In this document: positions 16,890 through 25,043 of the stretch, in pieces | Layout of the letters: each line of letters starts with the position of its first letter | How positions within the stretch are numbered: position 1 is the first letter of the stretch | DNA from: an uncultured Murdochiella sp. | GTDB lineage: Bacteria > Bacillota > Clostridia > Tissierellales > Peptoniphilaceae | Assembly: GCF_902488755.1 (NCBI RefSeq) | Contig: NZ_CABTXF010000006.1 | Span: forward strand, 1-53,603 | Direction: 5' to 3' | DNA: 53,603 bases | The notes under the pieces: model-generated | Databases searched by the model: none | What the model was told of the DNA's origin: nothing | What the model saw: the letters and a program-made list of their open reading frames with translations, nothing else | Translations under genes and position numbers: made by a program

Positions 16890-18240
16890 ATTTACAAAAG
16901 AGTACATTCGCCGCGTACTCGAAAATCCGTCCCGATATGCGCAGGATGCGCAGTCTCTTATCGATGGAAGTGTAGAAAAGCGTTGCGTATATCACGGTAT
17001 GGAAGTGCCCATGACATATCAGGGCATGTTTTTGACACCGCAGGAAGTCGAGACATTTCGAGAGATGATACAAATGATGGTTTCCATCGGACGAAAAGTA
17101 ACCACGGAGTATGTTCAAAATCCGGCATATCGCGAGGGATTTCATTTCGACAAAGCAGTGGAAGAGTTGATTGTAACCGATCCGCACTATGACATTCCCG
17201 TGATGGTCGGTCGTTATGACATTTTCTTCCGCGGGGGAAAGGACTATCGCTTTTGTGAGTTAAACACGGATGGCGCTTCTGCCATGAACGAAGATCGCAT
17301 TTTGGGCGATTTGCTTTCCCGAAGCCGTATCATGCGCGATATGCAAACCGAATGGGCTATTTCCCGTTTTTCACTTTTTGATTCTTTGGTGTCGGCTTTT
17401 CTTGCCCGTTATCGGGCGATTCGCGGGAAAGAAGCGGAAAGTGTCGCCATTGTAGATGTGCTGGACAAAGGTACTCTGATGGAGTTTGAAGTATATCGTG
17501 AACGCTTTGCGGCAGCCGGCGTGCGTGCCGTAATTGCGGATGTGCGCGATTTGCGTTTTTCAGAAGGAAAATTATGGGCAAAGGATGAAAACGGCGAGCC
17601 ACTTTCCATTGACTTGGTGTACCGTCGTCTCGTGACCTCTGATTTTCTTGCGGTAAGGGAGGATGCTAAGGCGTTTGAAGATGCGTATCGGGCCGGTGCG
17701 TTTCTCTGTTTTGGTTCTTTTCGGTCACAGGTGATGCACGTCAAAACGACATTTGCCATGCTGCATAAACCGGAAACCAAGGCGCTGTTGACCCCACAGG
17801 AGTGTCAATTTATTGAAAAGCGCATTCCGGCGACATGGGAAATCACGACGCCGGCGGAGAAGCAGGAAGTTCTCCAAAACAAGGATGCGTATATTCTTAA
17901 GCCCTATAATTCCTACGGTTCACAAGGGGTCATGATTGGTCGCGATTATGCGCAGAAGGAGTGGGAAGAACGAGTGAACGCCTTACCGTATGCTCAATAT
18001 ATCGCACAGGAGTTTGTGGAAAACGACCCGACCCCGTTTTTATTCCGAAAAGCGGAAGCCAAAAAAGATGCCGATGCGTTTCTGGTCAAGCCATTTGGGC
18101 ATGTCTTGGGCTGCTTTCTCTTTGATGAAACGTTTACCGGTTGTTATGTGCGCATCGGCGAGCATAACATGATTTCGGGTTTACGAGATTATTTTACGGC
18201 GCCCACGTTCGTCGTTTCGCGCAGAAGGCGCATCGGATAA
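16876..18240 (+). CDS. Glutathionylspermidine-synthase-like ATP-grasp ligase
   Basis: 454 residues. FCELNTDGASAMNEDR (~120-135) is the characteristic segment of the GSP synthase / circularly permuted ATP-grasp fold, and ILKPYNSYGSQGV (~339-351) is the ATP-binding Lys-Gly loop; QEFVEND and VKPFGHVLGC complete the active site. Such enzymes use ATP to form an amide bond with a carboxylate such as a glutathione glycine. The gene overlaps the glutamate-cysteine ligase gene by 14 bases, with GGGAGGTG inside the latter, so both act in one pathway, probably adding an amine or amino acid to gamma-Glu-Cys. The amidase half of E. coli Gss is absent. Its 3' end overlaps the convergent queT by 60 bases. 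Confidence 0.75.
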   Translation: MFYPEFTKEYIRRVLENPSRYAQDAQSLIDGSVEKRCVYHGMEVPMTYQGMFLTPQEVETFREMIQMMVSIGRKVTTEYVQNPAYREGFHFDKAVEELIVTDPHYDIPVMVGRYDIFFRGGKDYRFCELNTDGASAMNEDRILGDLLSRSRIMRDMQTEWAISRFSLFDSLVSAFLARYRAIRGKEAESVAIVDVLDKGTLMEFEVYRERFAAAGVRAVIADVRDLRFSEGKLWAKDENGEPLSIDLVYRRLVTSDFLAVREDAKAFEDAYRAGAFLCFGSFRSQVMHVKTTFAMLHKPETKALLTPQECQFIEKRIPATWEITTPAEKQEVLQNKDAYILKPYNSYGSQGVMIGRDYAQKEWEERVNALPYAQYIAQEFVENDPTPFLFRKAEAKKDADAFLVKPFGHVLGCFLFDETFTGCYVRIGEHNMISGLRDYFTAPTFVVSRRRRIG

Positions 18241-18735
18241 AGCGCGGCGAATTGCGCCGTTGCGCCATAAAACCGTCCAAAGCGGCAAACCGATGAGTGC
18301 GGTAATAATGAATTGGGAGAGCATAATCTGCGCGGTCACCAGTAAAAACAGGTCGCCTGTGATTTCGCCTAAGAACCAGGCTTCTGCGCTATAGAGAAAG
18401 GAAAAAGCGGCGGGAAAAAGCGAAGCAATCCATTTAGAGGAAGCTTTTGCCATGAAATATGTCGAGAGAAGTGTACCAAGAGTGCCGATCACCATGTCAA
18501 TGGCACCGAAGGGACTCCACATATTCGCCACGAAGCAACCGAGCGTCAGACCAATGACGTTCTTCGGATCAAAAAAAGCAAGCCAGGTCATCACCTCCGC
18601 ATAGCGGAACTGTACCGGACCGTAACTGACGCCGAAGCCCGATAAAGTGAGTACGACATAAACCGCGGCAATAATCGCCTGACGTGCCGCTACTCGTGCG
18701 GTAAACGGCATTTTTTCAAAAGGCAATTTGTTCAT
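18181..18735 (-). CDS. queT: QueT-family queuosine-precursor transporter
   Basis: 184 residues, four to five membrane segments. QFRYAEVMTWLAFFDPKNVIGLTLGCFVAN is the recognisable QueT (COG4708, ECF-type S component) core. It binds preQ0/preQ1-type queuosine precursors for uptake with a shared ECF energising module encoded elsewhere. Strong support comes from the preQ1-I riboswitch and terminator directly upstream. GGAGG lies 7 bases before the ATG. The last 60 bases overlap the end of the convergent ATP-grasp gene. Confidence 0.9.
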   Translation of the reverse strand: MNKLPFEKMPFTARVAARQAIIAAVYVVLTLSGFGVSYGPVQFRYAEVMTWLAFFDPKNVIGLTLGCFVANMWSPFGAIDMVIGTLGTLLSTYFMAKASSKWIASLFPAAFSFLYSAEAWFLGEITGDLFLLVTAQIMLSQFIITALIGLPLWTVLWRNGAIRRALSDAPSARNDERGRRKIIS

Positions 18736-18771
18736 AATGAACCTCCTTTTTTGTGGGAGTGTTCAAGGCAA

Positions 18772-18796
18772 TAAAAAAGGTGCCGAAACGACACCA
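18772..18796 (-). terminator. Riboswitch-controlled terminator in the queT leader
   Basis: On the minus strand GGTGTCG-TTT-CGGCACC is followed by TTTTTTATT, an intrinsic terminator between aptamer and queT. Its 5' arm GGTGTC can alternatively pair with GGCACC inside the aptamer, giving an antiterminator when preQ1 is absent. Confidence 0.8.
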
Positions 18797-18831
18797 TCTT
18801 GATTTTTAGAGTGGGTGCCAAGAAACACTAT
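18797..18831 (-). ncRNA. preQ1-I riboswitch aptamer
   Basis: Read on the minus strand the ~34-base element has the class I preQ1 layout: short P1 stem AGTG/CACT, a loop TTTCTTGGCACC carrying the CACC cytosine that recognises the ligand, an A-rich tail CTAAAAA, and CAAG that pairs with CTTG in the loop to give the H-type pseudoknot. It precedes a preQ1 transporter gene and an overlapping terminator, so preQ1 binding should switch queT off. Found by eye. Confidence 0.8.
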
Positions 18832-18881
18832 TACGTTATTCGATTTGTTTTATTCTTCTTTATTTATGTTACTGTCGAACC

Positions 18882-20039
18882 TTATTCCAGAATACCAAAC
18901 GAGAAACCTTGTTCCTGCAACGCTTTTACGATGGCAGGGACGGATTCGCGCGTCAGGGTTTTGGCAGCGGTATCGTGCATCAATATGGTGATGACCGAAG
19001 GTTTTCCGTAGGCTTCCCAGGTTTGCAGAACACGATCCACCTGCCCTTGCGTCGATTCCGGCGAAGTGGAGCCTTCTGCATCGCCATTCAGGCAGTTCCA
19101 GTCAATCCACTGCACGCCCTCTTTCTTCAACTGGGCGTCCGCGTCATCCAATCCATTCCAGGACATATGTCCGCCCGGATAACGCCAAGGCTTGGGATCG
19201 ACTTCCTTGCCGAGCAGCTCTTGCAGCGCTTCTTTTGCGCGATGATACTGGTCAAGAATTTCAGTCGCACTGCCGGTTCCACCGGGATAGAGCTTATCAT
19301 AGTCATGGTCGAAAGAATGCAGTGCGAAGGCATGACCTTCCGCCAGCGTGCGCTCCAATAGCGGTTTATTTTCAGCGGTGAAAGACTGTCCGACCATGAA
19401 GAATGTAGCCGGAACGCCAAGTTCTTTAAGCGTATCCAATAGAAGTGGCGTAGATTGCGGATCTACTCCGTCATCAAATGTAAGGAAAGCCAACTTTTCC
19501 GCAAAGATGGTTTTGCCGTTATACATGGCATCATTTACGTCTTCGGTTTTATACGCATAAACGCCGGCAGCGGCATTATGATTTTTGCCGGTTCCTCCGG
19601 CATTTTGTTTGACGGTAGTGGTATTCGCATTGGGCTGCGCCGTCCCGGATAAAATACCCGTCGCTTCGGACGAAGAGGACGAAGATGCGGAAAGACTGCT
19701 TTGGCTTTCGGACAGAGCAGAGACGGACGACAAAGCGTTTTCTTCTGTAGAAGAGGAAAGCGATGGAGCGGCAGAGGACGCACCTTCCGGTGAGGTGAAT
19801 TGTTTCTTCAGCGATAATAGCAACCAAAAAGCGGCGACACACAGCACCAGAACCGCTATCGCCAAAAGGATTAAGCGACGTTCTTTGCGTTTGCGGCGAC
19901 GTCTCAGGCGCTCGCGCGAATCTGGAGCAGGGCGGTGTCGGTTGGGCTGTCCGATATGCGGATGACGCTCGGACGGATTTTTCTCGTTATCCGTCGCAGG
20001 GGCATTCGGTATTTGTCTATCGTTATTGTCCTCTAACAT
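18882..20039 (-). CDS. Membrane-anchored polysaccharide deacetylase (NodB domain)
   Basis: 385 residues. Residues 1-53 are hydrophilic and strongly basic (RRRRKRKERR), then one membrane helix (~55-75), so a type II membrane protein with the catalytic domain outside. A Ser/Ala-rich low-complexity linker (~85-150) leads to the NodB domain: TFDDG (motif 1), HSFDHD (motif 2, HSxxH metal His), RYPGGHMSW (motif 3), WNCLNGDA (motif 4) and ILMHD (motif 5). These deacetylate GlcNAc or MurNAc in peptidoglycan or surface polymers, often giving lysozyme resistance. Motif 4 has Asn where many have Asp. Transcribed as its own unit upstream of queT. Confidence 0.9.
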   Translation of the reverse strand: MLEDNNDRQIPNAPATDNEKNPSERHPHIGQPNRHRPAPDSRERLRRRRKRKERRLILLAIAVLVLCVAAFWLLLSLKKQFTSPEGASSAAPSLSSSTEENALSSVSALSESQSSLSASSSSSSEATGILSGTAQPNANTTTVKQNAGGTGKNHNAAAGVYAYKTEDVNDAMYNGKTIFAEKLAFLTFDDGVDPQSTPLLLDTLKELGVPATFFMVGQSFTAENKPLLERTLAEGHAFALHSFDHDYDKLYPGGTGSATEILDQYHRAKEALQELLGKEVDPKPWRYPGGHMSWNGLDDADAQLKKEGVQWIDWNCLNGDAEGSTSPESTQGQVDRVLQTWEAYGKPSVITILMHDTAAKTLTRESVPAIVKALQEQGFSFGILE

Positions 20040-20214
20040 GATGTCCTCCTTAGTTCCATGGCATCATAGCATAGAACGCTTGACGAGAACAAGGGGCGCA
20101 TCGCACGACCGGAAAGGCGCTTTCGCAGCACCTGTTTATAGCGAGTTCTGAAAGAAGGAAAAACCGCAAAAAGGATAAAAAGATGTGGATAAGAGCCGAA
20201 AACACGCAGACCTT

Positions 20215-20223
20215 TGCTAAAAT
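20215..20223 (+). promoter_or_regulatory. Candidate extended -10 promoter of the helicase-nuclease operon
   Basis: TGC-TAAAAT 22 bases before the ATG at 20245, followed by the ribosome site AAAGGCGG. The rest of the 205-base gap (20040-20214) shows nothing clear. Confidence 0.45.
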
Positions 20224-20244
20224 AGGAGAAGAAAGGCGGAAACC

Positions 20245-23037
20245 ATGGATAGAGCCAACGAACAACAGAAAAAAGCCATTCGTACGACGGAAGGGCATGT
20301 GTTGCTTCTTGCCGGTCCCGGTACCGGAAAGACCAGAACGCTCGTTCAGCGCACAGCGTATCTTCTTCGGGAAAAAGAAGTGGACCCGGCTGAGATTACG
20401 GTAACGACCTTTACGCGAAAAGCAACGCAGGAAGTGATTGTTCGTTTGTCACGCACCTTGGCGGATTCGGGTCATGCGCAGGATGCCGGCAAAGTACACA
20501 TTGGCAATTTTCATCATATTGCAGGTGCTATCGTGGAAAAAGCAGCGGATCGAGCGGGATTTGGACCGGGCATGAAGATGCTTAACGATATGGCGAAAAA
20601 AACGCTGGTGGCATCTCATTTGTCCTCGTTCAGCACGATCGCGCATATCGAGACGCTCGGCATTCCGCTTTCGGCACAGACCCCATGGGCAATCGATGCC
20701 TGGTGCCGTCTGTTTGACCAGCTGCGTGAAGGCTTTGTCGATTTTCGCCCGCAGGATGAAGCAACAACAGCTGCAAAAGAGGCGCTGCGTTGCTATCGTC
20801 GGTTGTTGATGCAGCATAATGTTTTGGATTTCAGTGAGATGCTCTTCAGTGCGTATTTGCTGCTTAAACATGATTCGGAGGTATTGGCTGCGGAGCAGAA
20901 AAAATGCCGTTATCTTATGGTGGATGAGTATCAAGATACCAATCCCATTCAGGAAGAGATTCTTCGGTTATTGCAGAAAAAAAGCGGCAATTTGTGCGTG
21001 GTGGGGGACGACGATCAGAGTTTGTATCGGTTTCGGGGAGCGAGTGTGCATAACCTGCTTTCCTTTGCTGACCGTTACGAGGATGCGGTCGTCATTCGTC
21101 TAAACGAAAACTATCGCAGCGATGGGCGTATTTTGGATACGGCAGAAAATGCGTTTCGTCGCGATGTGCAAAAAATGAATTCTGCCGCGCCGTCTGTCCC
21201 GCTGCGCGAAGAGAAGACCTTGTATCCGGCGGATCGCACGCACCGTCATGATGCCGCGGTGCAGCAACTCTTTTGCTCGGATGAGTACATTTGGGCAGAG
21301 CGAGTGGCGGATTCCCTTCTTACCTTGCACGCAGAGGGACAGTCTTATGAAGATATGGCGATTCTCTCGTTCTCTGTGCGTTCTGCAGCGATGATGACCC
21401 TTGCCAAAACGCTGCAAAGACGGGGAATACCGCTTAATATGCCGCGCGGAGGAACCTTGATGGCAGATCGAGAGGTTCGTCGTTTCGTGGGTGGGCTTAC
21501 GTTAGCGTTTCGCCCTTATTTGAGGCAAGCGCTGGAAAAGCAGCTTCTTCCTCGATCCATACTGGATCCCTTTGTGGAGTATGCCCGGTTCATTCCCAAG
21601 CGCGATTTCGCCGAGCAGAAAGACTTTTCGCGCACGTTTCACGACCGTATCGAAAAAGGAGAAACGATTGAATTTATCGATCTTTGCTACGGTATTTTAG
21701 GCATTTCGCCGCTGAAAAAGATGGTTCAACGCTCCCTTCGCGGCGAAGCGAGCGCAGAAGCGCATTTTGGCGCGGTGCGCAACGCTTTTACCGATCTTTT
21801 GGAAATGATGGCGGTGGATCCGCAGGCGGAGCATCATCTGATGAAGGATAATGTAGTTGAGCAAAGCGCCATCCTTTTCGGCAAGTTGCTTCCCCTTTTG
21901 AATCAAACCAAGCAGTCGGCTTTGCGTGAAGAACAGGAAACGGAGTCACCCGGTTCGCTTTCTCTATTCACGATTCATCAGACGAAAGGACTGGAGTATT
22001 CCACCGTATTTCTGGTGGAATCCGCACCGCGTCCTGTGTTCTCTTCACGAAACGGGATTTCCCGTCTCACGCGCTCTCCGGCACTGGGAGAACCACTTGC
22101 TGCAGGAATTGCGGAGCAGATGGATCACGCACGGTTGATGTATACGGCGCGCACACGCGCAAAAGCGCTGTTGATCGAAACCGGCGTGCGTTATGGAAGA
22201 GACGATCCGGCATTAAGCGCAAAAACCGTGCAATCGTGCGTGTTTTTTCCTGCTGATCCGGTTCCGCCGAGTCATCGGTATGCCTTTACCAGTGATATTG
22301 CGTGCTATCGTCGCTGCCCCAGACAATATTATTTTCTGCGAAAAATGGGTTTGCCGACAAAACCGAGTCGTGCAGCAGACCGAGGGACGTTCGTGCATGA
22401 ATGTTTAGCGCGTTATTATCGGTTTATGCTGGCGTATGGAAAAAAGCCGACGGATGAAGAGGTGTTGTCCATGGTACAATTAGTCCGTGATGGCATGGTT
22501 CGTGCCGGATCCGCTTTAACGGAAGAGGATGGGAAACACGCAAAGGAACAGGTTTTGGCACTGCATCGCGCCGAACCGTTTTTGCCAAAGCAGATTACAG
22601 GAAGCGAACAGGAAGTGCATACTGTCCTTGACCATCATTTGCTGGAAGGGAAAATCGACCTGCTGTTAGAGCAAGGGAAGTGTATCGTCGATTTTAAGAC
22701 CGCTCGTCCGGCGCAGGAACAAGAAGAAGTGTACCGCGACCAGCTGCGCTTTTACCGCTGTCTGCTTTCCTCGGCATGGAGGGAAGAAACACAGAACGAG
22801 GACACGAGCGAAACGGAAAGACAGATGCTCTATTATACGGCGAAGGAAGAGGCGGAGCATCCCCAGGAAACATTTTCTTTCCCCGTTCGGGAACGCGAAG
22901 CATTTTTACAGGGGATTCAGGAAACGGTCACGGCTATTGAGCAAGGGGCGTTTTCCACGTTAACCGAGAATATAACGCATTGTCAAACTTGTCCGATGCG
23001 TATTTGTTGTCCACGAGAGGAGGATTCGCATGAGTGA
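20245..23037 (+). CDS. UvrD/PcrA-type helicase fused to PD-(D/E)XK nuclease with Fe-S cysteines
   Basis: 930 residues. SF1A helicase motifs in order: Q motif NEQQKKAI, Walker A AGPGTGKTRT (~23-32), FTRKATQE (Ia), MVDEYQDT (II), GDDDQSLYRFRGA (III), LNENYRS (IV), HQTKGLEYSTVFLV (V) and YTARTRAK (VI). From ~690 a RecB-like nuclease: YRRCPRQYYF, GKIDLLLEQGKCIVDFKTA (catalytic D and DxK) and a C-terminal CQTCPMRICC, giving the 4-Cys Fe-S pattern of AddB-type nucleases. It probably unwinds and degrades damaged or foreign DNA. It is not classical AddA (much shorter) and no AddB is adjacent. Overlaps the following ABC gene by 8 bases. Confidence 0.85.
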   Translation: MDRANEQQKKAIRTTEGHVLLLAGPGTGKTRTLVQRTAYLLREKEVDPAEITVTTFTRKATQEVIVRLSRTLADSGHAQDAGKVHIGNFHHIAGAIVEKAADRAGFGPGMKMLNDMAKKTLVASHLSSFSTIAHIETLGIPLSAQTPWAIDAWCRLFDQLREGFVDFRPQDEATTAAKEALRCYRRLLMQHNVLDFSEMLFSAYLLLKHDSEVLAAEQKKCRYLMVDEYQDTNPIQEEILRLLQKKSGNLCVVGDDDQSLYRFRGASVHNLLSFADRYEDAVVIRLNENYRSDGRILDTAENAFRRDVQKMNSAAPSVPLREEKTLYPADRTHRHDAAVQQLFCSDEYIWAERVADSLLTLHAEGQSYEDMAILSFSVRSAAMMTLAKTLQRRGIPLNMPRGGTLMADREVRRFVGGLTLAFRPYLRQALEKQLLPRSILDPFVEYARFIPKRDFAEQKDFSRTFHDRIEKGETIEFIDLCYGILGISPLKKMVQRSLRGEASAEAHFGAVRNAFTDLLEMMAVDPQAEHHLMKDNVVEQSAILFGKLLPLLNQTKQSALREEQETESPGSLSLFTIHQTKGLEYSTVFLVESAPRPVFSSRNGISRLTRSPALGEPLAAGIAEQMDHARLMYTARTRAKALLIETGVRYGRDDPALSAKTVQSCVFFPADPVPPSHRYAFTSDIACYRRCPRQYYFLRKMGLPTKPSRAADRGTFVHECLARYYRFMLAYGKKPTDEEVLSMVQLVRDGMVRAGSALTEEDGKHAKEQVLALHRAEPFLPKQITGSEQEVHTVLDHHLLEGKIDLLLEQGKCIVDFKTARPAQEQEEVYRDQLRFYRCLLSSAWREETQNEDTSETERQMLYYTAKEEAEHPQETFSFPVREREAFLQGIQETVTAIEQGAFSTLTENITHCQTCPMRICCPREEDSHE

Positions 23038-24178
23038 GAAGAAACACGTGAAGACTATAGCGGAAATGCTGGAGGGCGTGCAGACGACGGACACTGCTAA
23101 TGTGCCGTCCACCGGAGATGCGTTGAGAGAGGATACTGCGCCGATACCGGCTCCTTTCGAGATGCAGAAGGAAGTGTCGGTCACTTTACCGGCCGATGTT
23201 TCCGCAACACGTTCCGAGGAAGAATTGTCCCAAGAAGCCTCGGCATCGTCAAACGATGAACGGGAAAGAGAAGAGGGGTTTCGCACGCGACCATGGATTA
23301 TGCCGGATCCACCGGAACCGGAGGAGGAAGCTGCGCATATTGAGGAACAGAAAACCGATCGCATTACCGTGCCGGATTCCGTTACGGATTTGGACGATGC
23401 AGAGGAAGCGGTAGAGGATGATTTTCCTCCCGTCACCGAAGTTTGCGATGCGGAGACTTCCGACAATGAACCGGAAACCGGCGATCGCCCTGTCGCGCTT
23501 GTTTCTCATTTATCCAAAAAAATAGCCGGCAAGGCGGTGTTGGAGGATGTCAATCTCGCCCTGTTTAACGGGCATGTCCTCGGCTTGTTGGGTCCGAACG
23601 GGTCGGGAAAAACGACGCTATTGCGCATCTTGGCGGGTCTTGCGCACCCCAGCTCCGGAAGGGTGGAAATTGACGGCATTGTACCGGGAACAGAGACCAA
23701 AGCGATGGTGTCCTATCTTCCGGATACGCTTTTTTTAGGGCAGGAGATGACCGTAGAAAGTGCTCGGCGCTATTTTCAGACGTTCTTCATGGATTTTGAC
23801 CGAGACCGCTTTGAGGAGTTGGCAGCACGCTTTCATTTGCCGGAGCGTACCAAGGTAAGCAAAATGTCTAAAGGGTATCGTGACCGCCTTGCCGTGGCAC
23901 TGGTGATGAGCCGCCGTGCGCGTCTTTATCTTTTAGATGAACCTCTTGGCGGTGTAGATCCGGTGGTTCGCGATGAGATTCTTGACCTTTTGGTGGAAGC
24001 ACTTGGCGATGAAGCGACGATGCTGATTACTACGCATCAGGTGCGCGATTTAGAGCGCATATTTGATGAAGTATGTTTCTTACAGGAAGGGAAAATTGCC
24101 CGTTACGGCGTTGCCGAAGAAATTCGCAACGAAGAAGGCACAGATTTGGATCACGTCTATCGCACGATTTTCGGTTAG
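23030..24178 (+). CDS. ABC transporter ATP-binding protein with long acidic N-terminal extension
   Basis: 382 residues. Residues 1-~155 are low-complexity, very rich in Glu, Asp, Pro and Ser and probably disordered; residues ~156-382 form an ABC ATPase with Walker A GPNGSGKTT, Walker B YLLDEPLGGVDP and switch His in ITTHQ. The signature is MSKGYRDRL, a variant of LSGGQ known for YtrB/EcsA-like exporters. It is followed by two membrane proteins (10-base and 1-base gaps), forming an ABC export or membrane-stress transporter of unknown substrate. The extension is not part of normal ABC ATPases and could dock a partner protein. GAGAGGAGG lies in the end of the upstream helicase gene, before the ATG. 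Confidence 0.82.
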   Translation: MSEKKHVKTIAEMLEGVQTTDTANVPSTGDALREDTAPIPAPFEMQKEVSVTLPADVSATRSEEELSQEASASSNDEREREEGFRTRPWIMPDPPEPEEEAAHIEEQKTDRITVPDSVTDLDDAEEAVEDDFPPVTEVCDAETSDNEPETGDRPVALVSHLSKKIAGKAVLEDVNLALFNGHVLGLLGPNGSGKTTLLRILAGLAHPSSGRVEIDGIVPGTETKAMVSYLPDTLFLGQEMTVESARRYFQTFFMDFDRDRFEELAARFHLPERTKVSKMSKGYRDRLAVALVMSRRARLYLLDEPLGGVDPVVRDEILDLLVEALGDEATMLITTHQVRDLERIFDEVCFLQEGKIARYGVAEEIRNEEGTDLDHVYRTIFG

Positions 24179-24187
24179 GAGGAGAAA

Positions 24188-25042
24188 ATGAAGTATTATT
24201 ACTCTCTTTTACGCCGTCGTACTCGGTCTGCCCGTTGGGGGATGATTCTTGCCGCCATAGCCGTTATTCTTATCGGAACGGTTCTTCTTCCGCTGACGCA
24301 GCCAAGCCGGGCGCAGGAGTTGCTCGATGGGACGGAAGGCATTTTGGTCGCTGCTGCGCAATTTGTCCTTGTTGTCGCATTTTGCTTAGAACTCTTTCGT
24401 TCTTTGCCTTTCGCATGGGACGACCGTTTCGGTCACTTGCTTCCGGAACCGGAACGTCAGCCACTGCTTGCCGTGTTACTCAGCGTACTGTTCAGTGCGC
24501 TTCTTTATACCTTGAGCGCGGTTTTCTGCGCCATGCTGGCGGAGATGTTACGCATAGGCAATGCGACACAAATCGTTCACAGACTGACCGAAAATCTTCC
24601 TTTGTATCTTTTGGTTTTCCTTCCTGCGGCGCTTGTGCAATTGTTTTTTACCATCACGTTGGTGATGTGTCTTCAGCTGCTTTTTCATCGTTTGGGACAG
24701 AAGCATACGTTGGGCGGACGCATTCCGCATTCGGCAGGACGGCTTCTTACCTTTTTGCTGATTCTCGGACTTTGGCTGCTATGCTTTGAAGTTGCAATGA
24801 AAGTCATTTCTCGCTGGCCGCTTATGTTGGATGTGGCAAGCGGTACCGTTCGTTCTTCGGCAATGGTTGCTGAAGCTTATAGCTTTGGCGGCGGCGACTT
24901 GTTCTTATGGTCGGTTTCTTTGACAGAAAATGCGCAAACGGCGCTTTCTGTTCCGGTGTTGGCAGGATTGATTGTACTGAGTGCATTACAGTGGGTTTTT
25001 GCCGTGATTCTGGCAGAAGACCGTCTGGACTGGGAGGTGTGA
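24188..25042 (+). CDS. ABC transporter permease-like membrane protein
   Basis: 284 residues with about six hydrophobic helices (near 18-38, 50-70, 95-120, 140-165, 195-215 and 255-280). No family motif is recognised, but position between an ABC ATPase and another membrane protein makes it the permease subunit of that transporter. TAGGAGGAGAAA precedes the ATG. Confidence 0.65.
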   Translation: MKYYYSLLRRRTRSARWGMILAAIAVILIGTVLLPLTQPSRAQELLDGTEGILVAAAQFVLVVAFCLELFRSLPFAWDDRFGHLLPEPERQPLLAVLLSVLFSALLYTLSAVFCAMLAEMLRIGNATQIVHRLTENLPLYLLVFLPAALVQLFFTITLVMCLQLLFHRLGQKHTLGGRIPHSAGRLLTFLLILGLWLLCFEVAMKVISRWPLMLDVASGTVRSSAMVAEAYSFGGGDLFLWSVSLTENAQTALSVPVLAGLIVLSALQWVFAVILAEDRLDWEV

Positions 25043-25043
25043 A

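Noticed and set aside
24073..24789. 238-codon frame overlapping the ABC ATPase and permease
   Set aside because: Composition (Ser/Arg/Cys-rich, no motifs) and position over two well-supported genes show a shadow frame.
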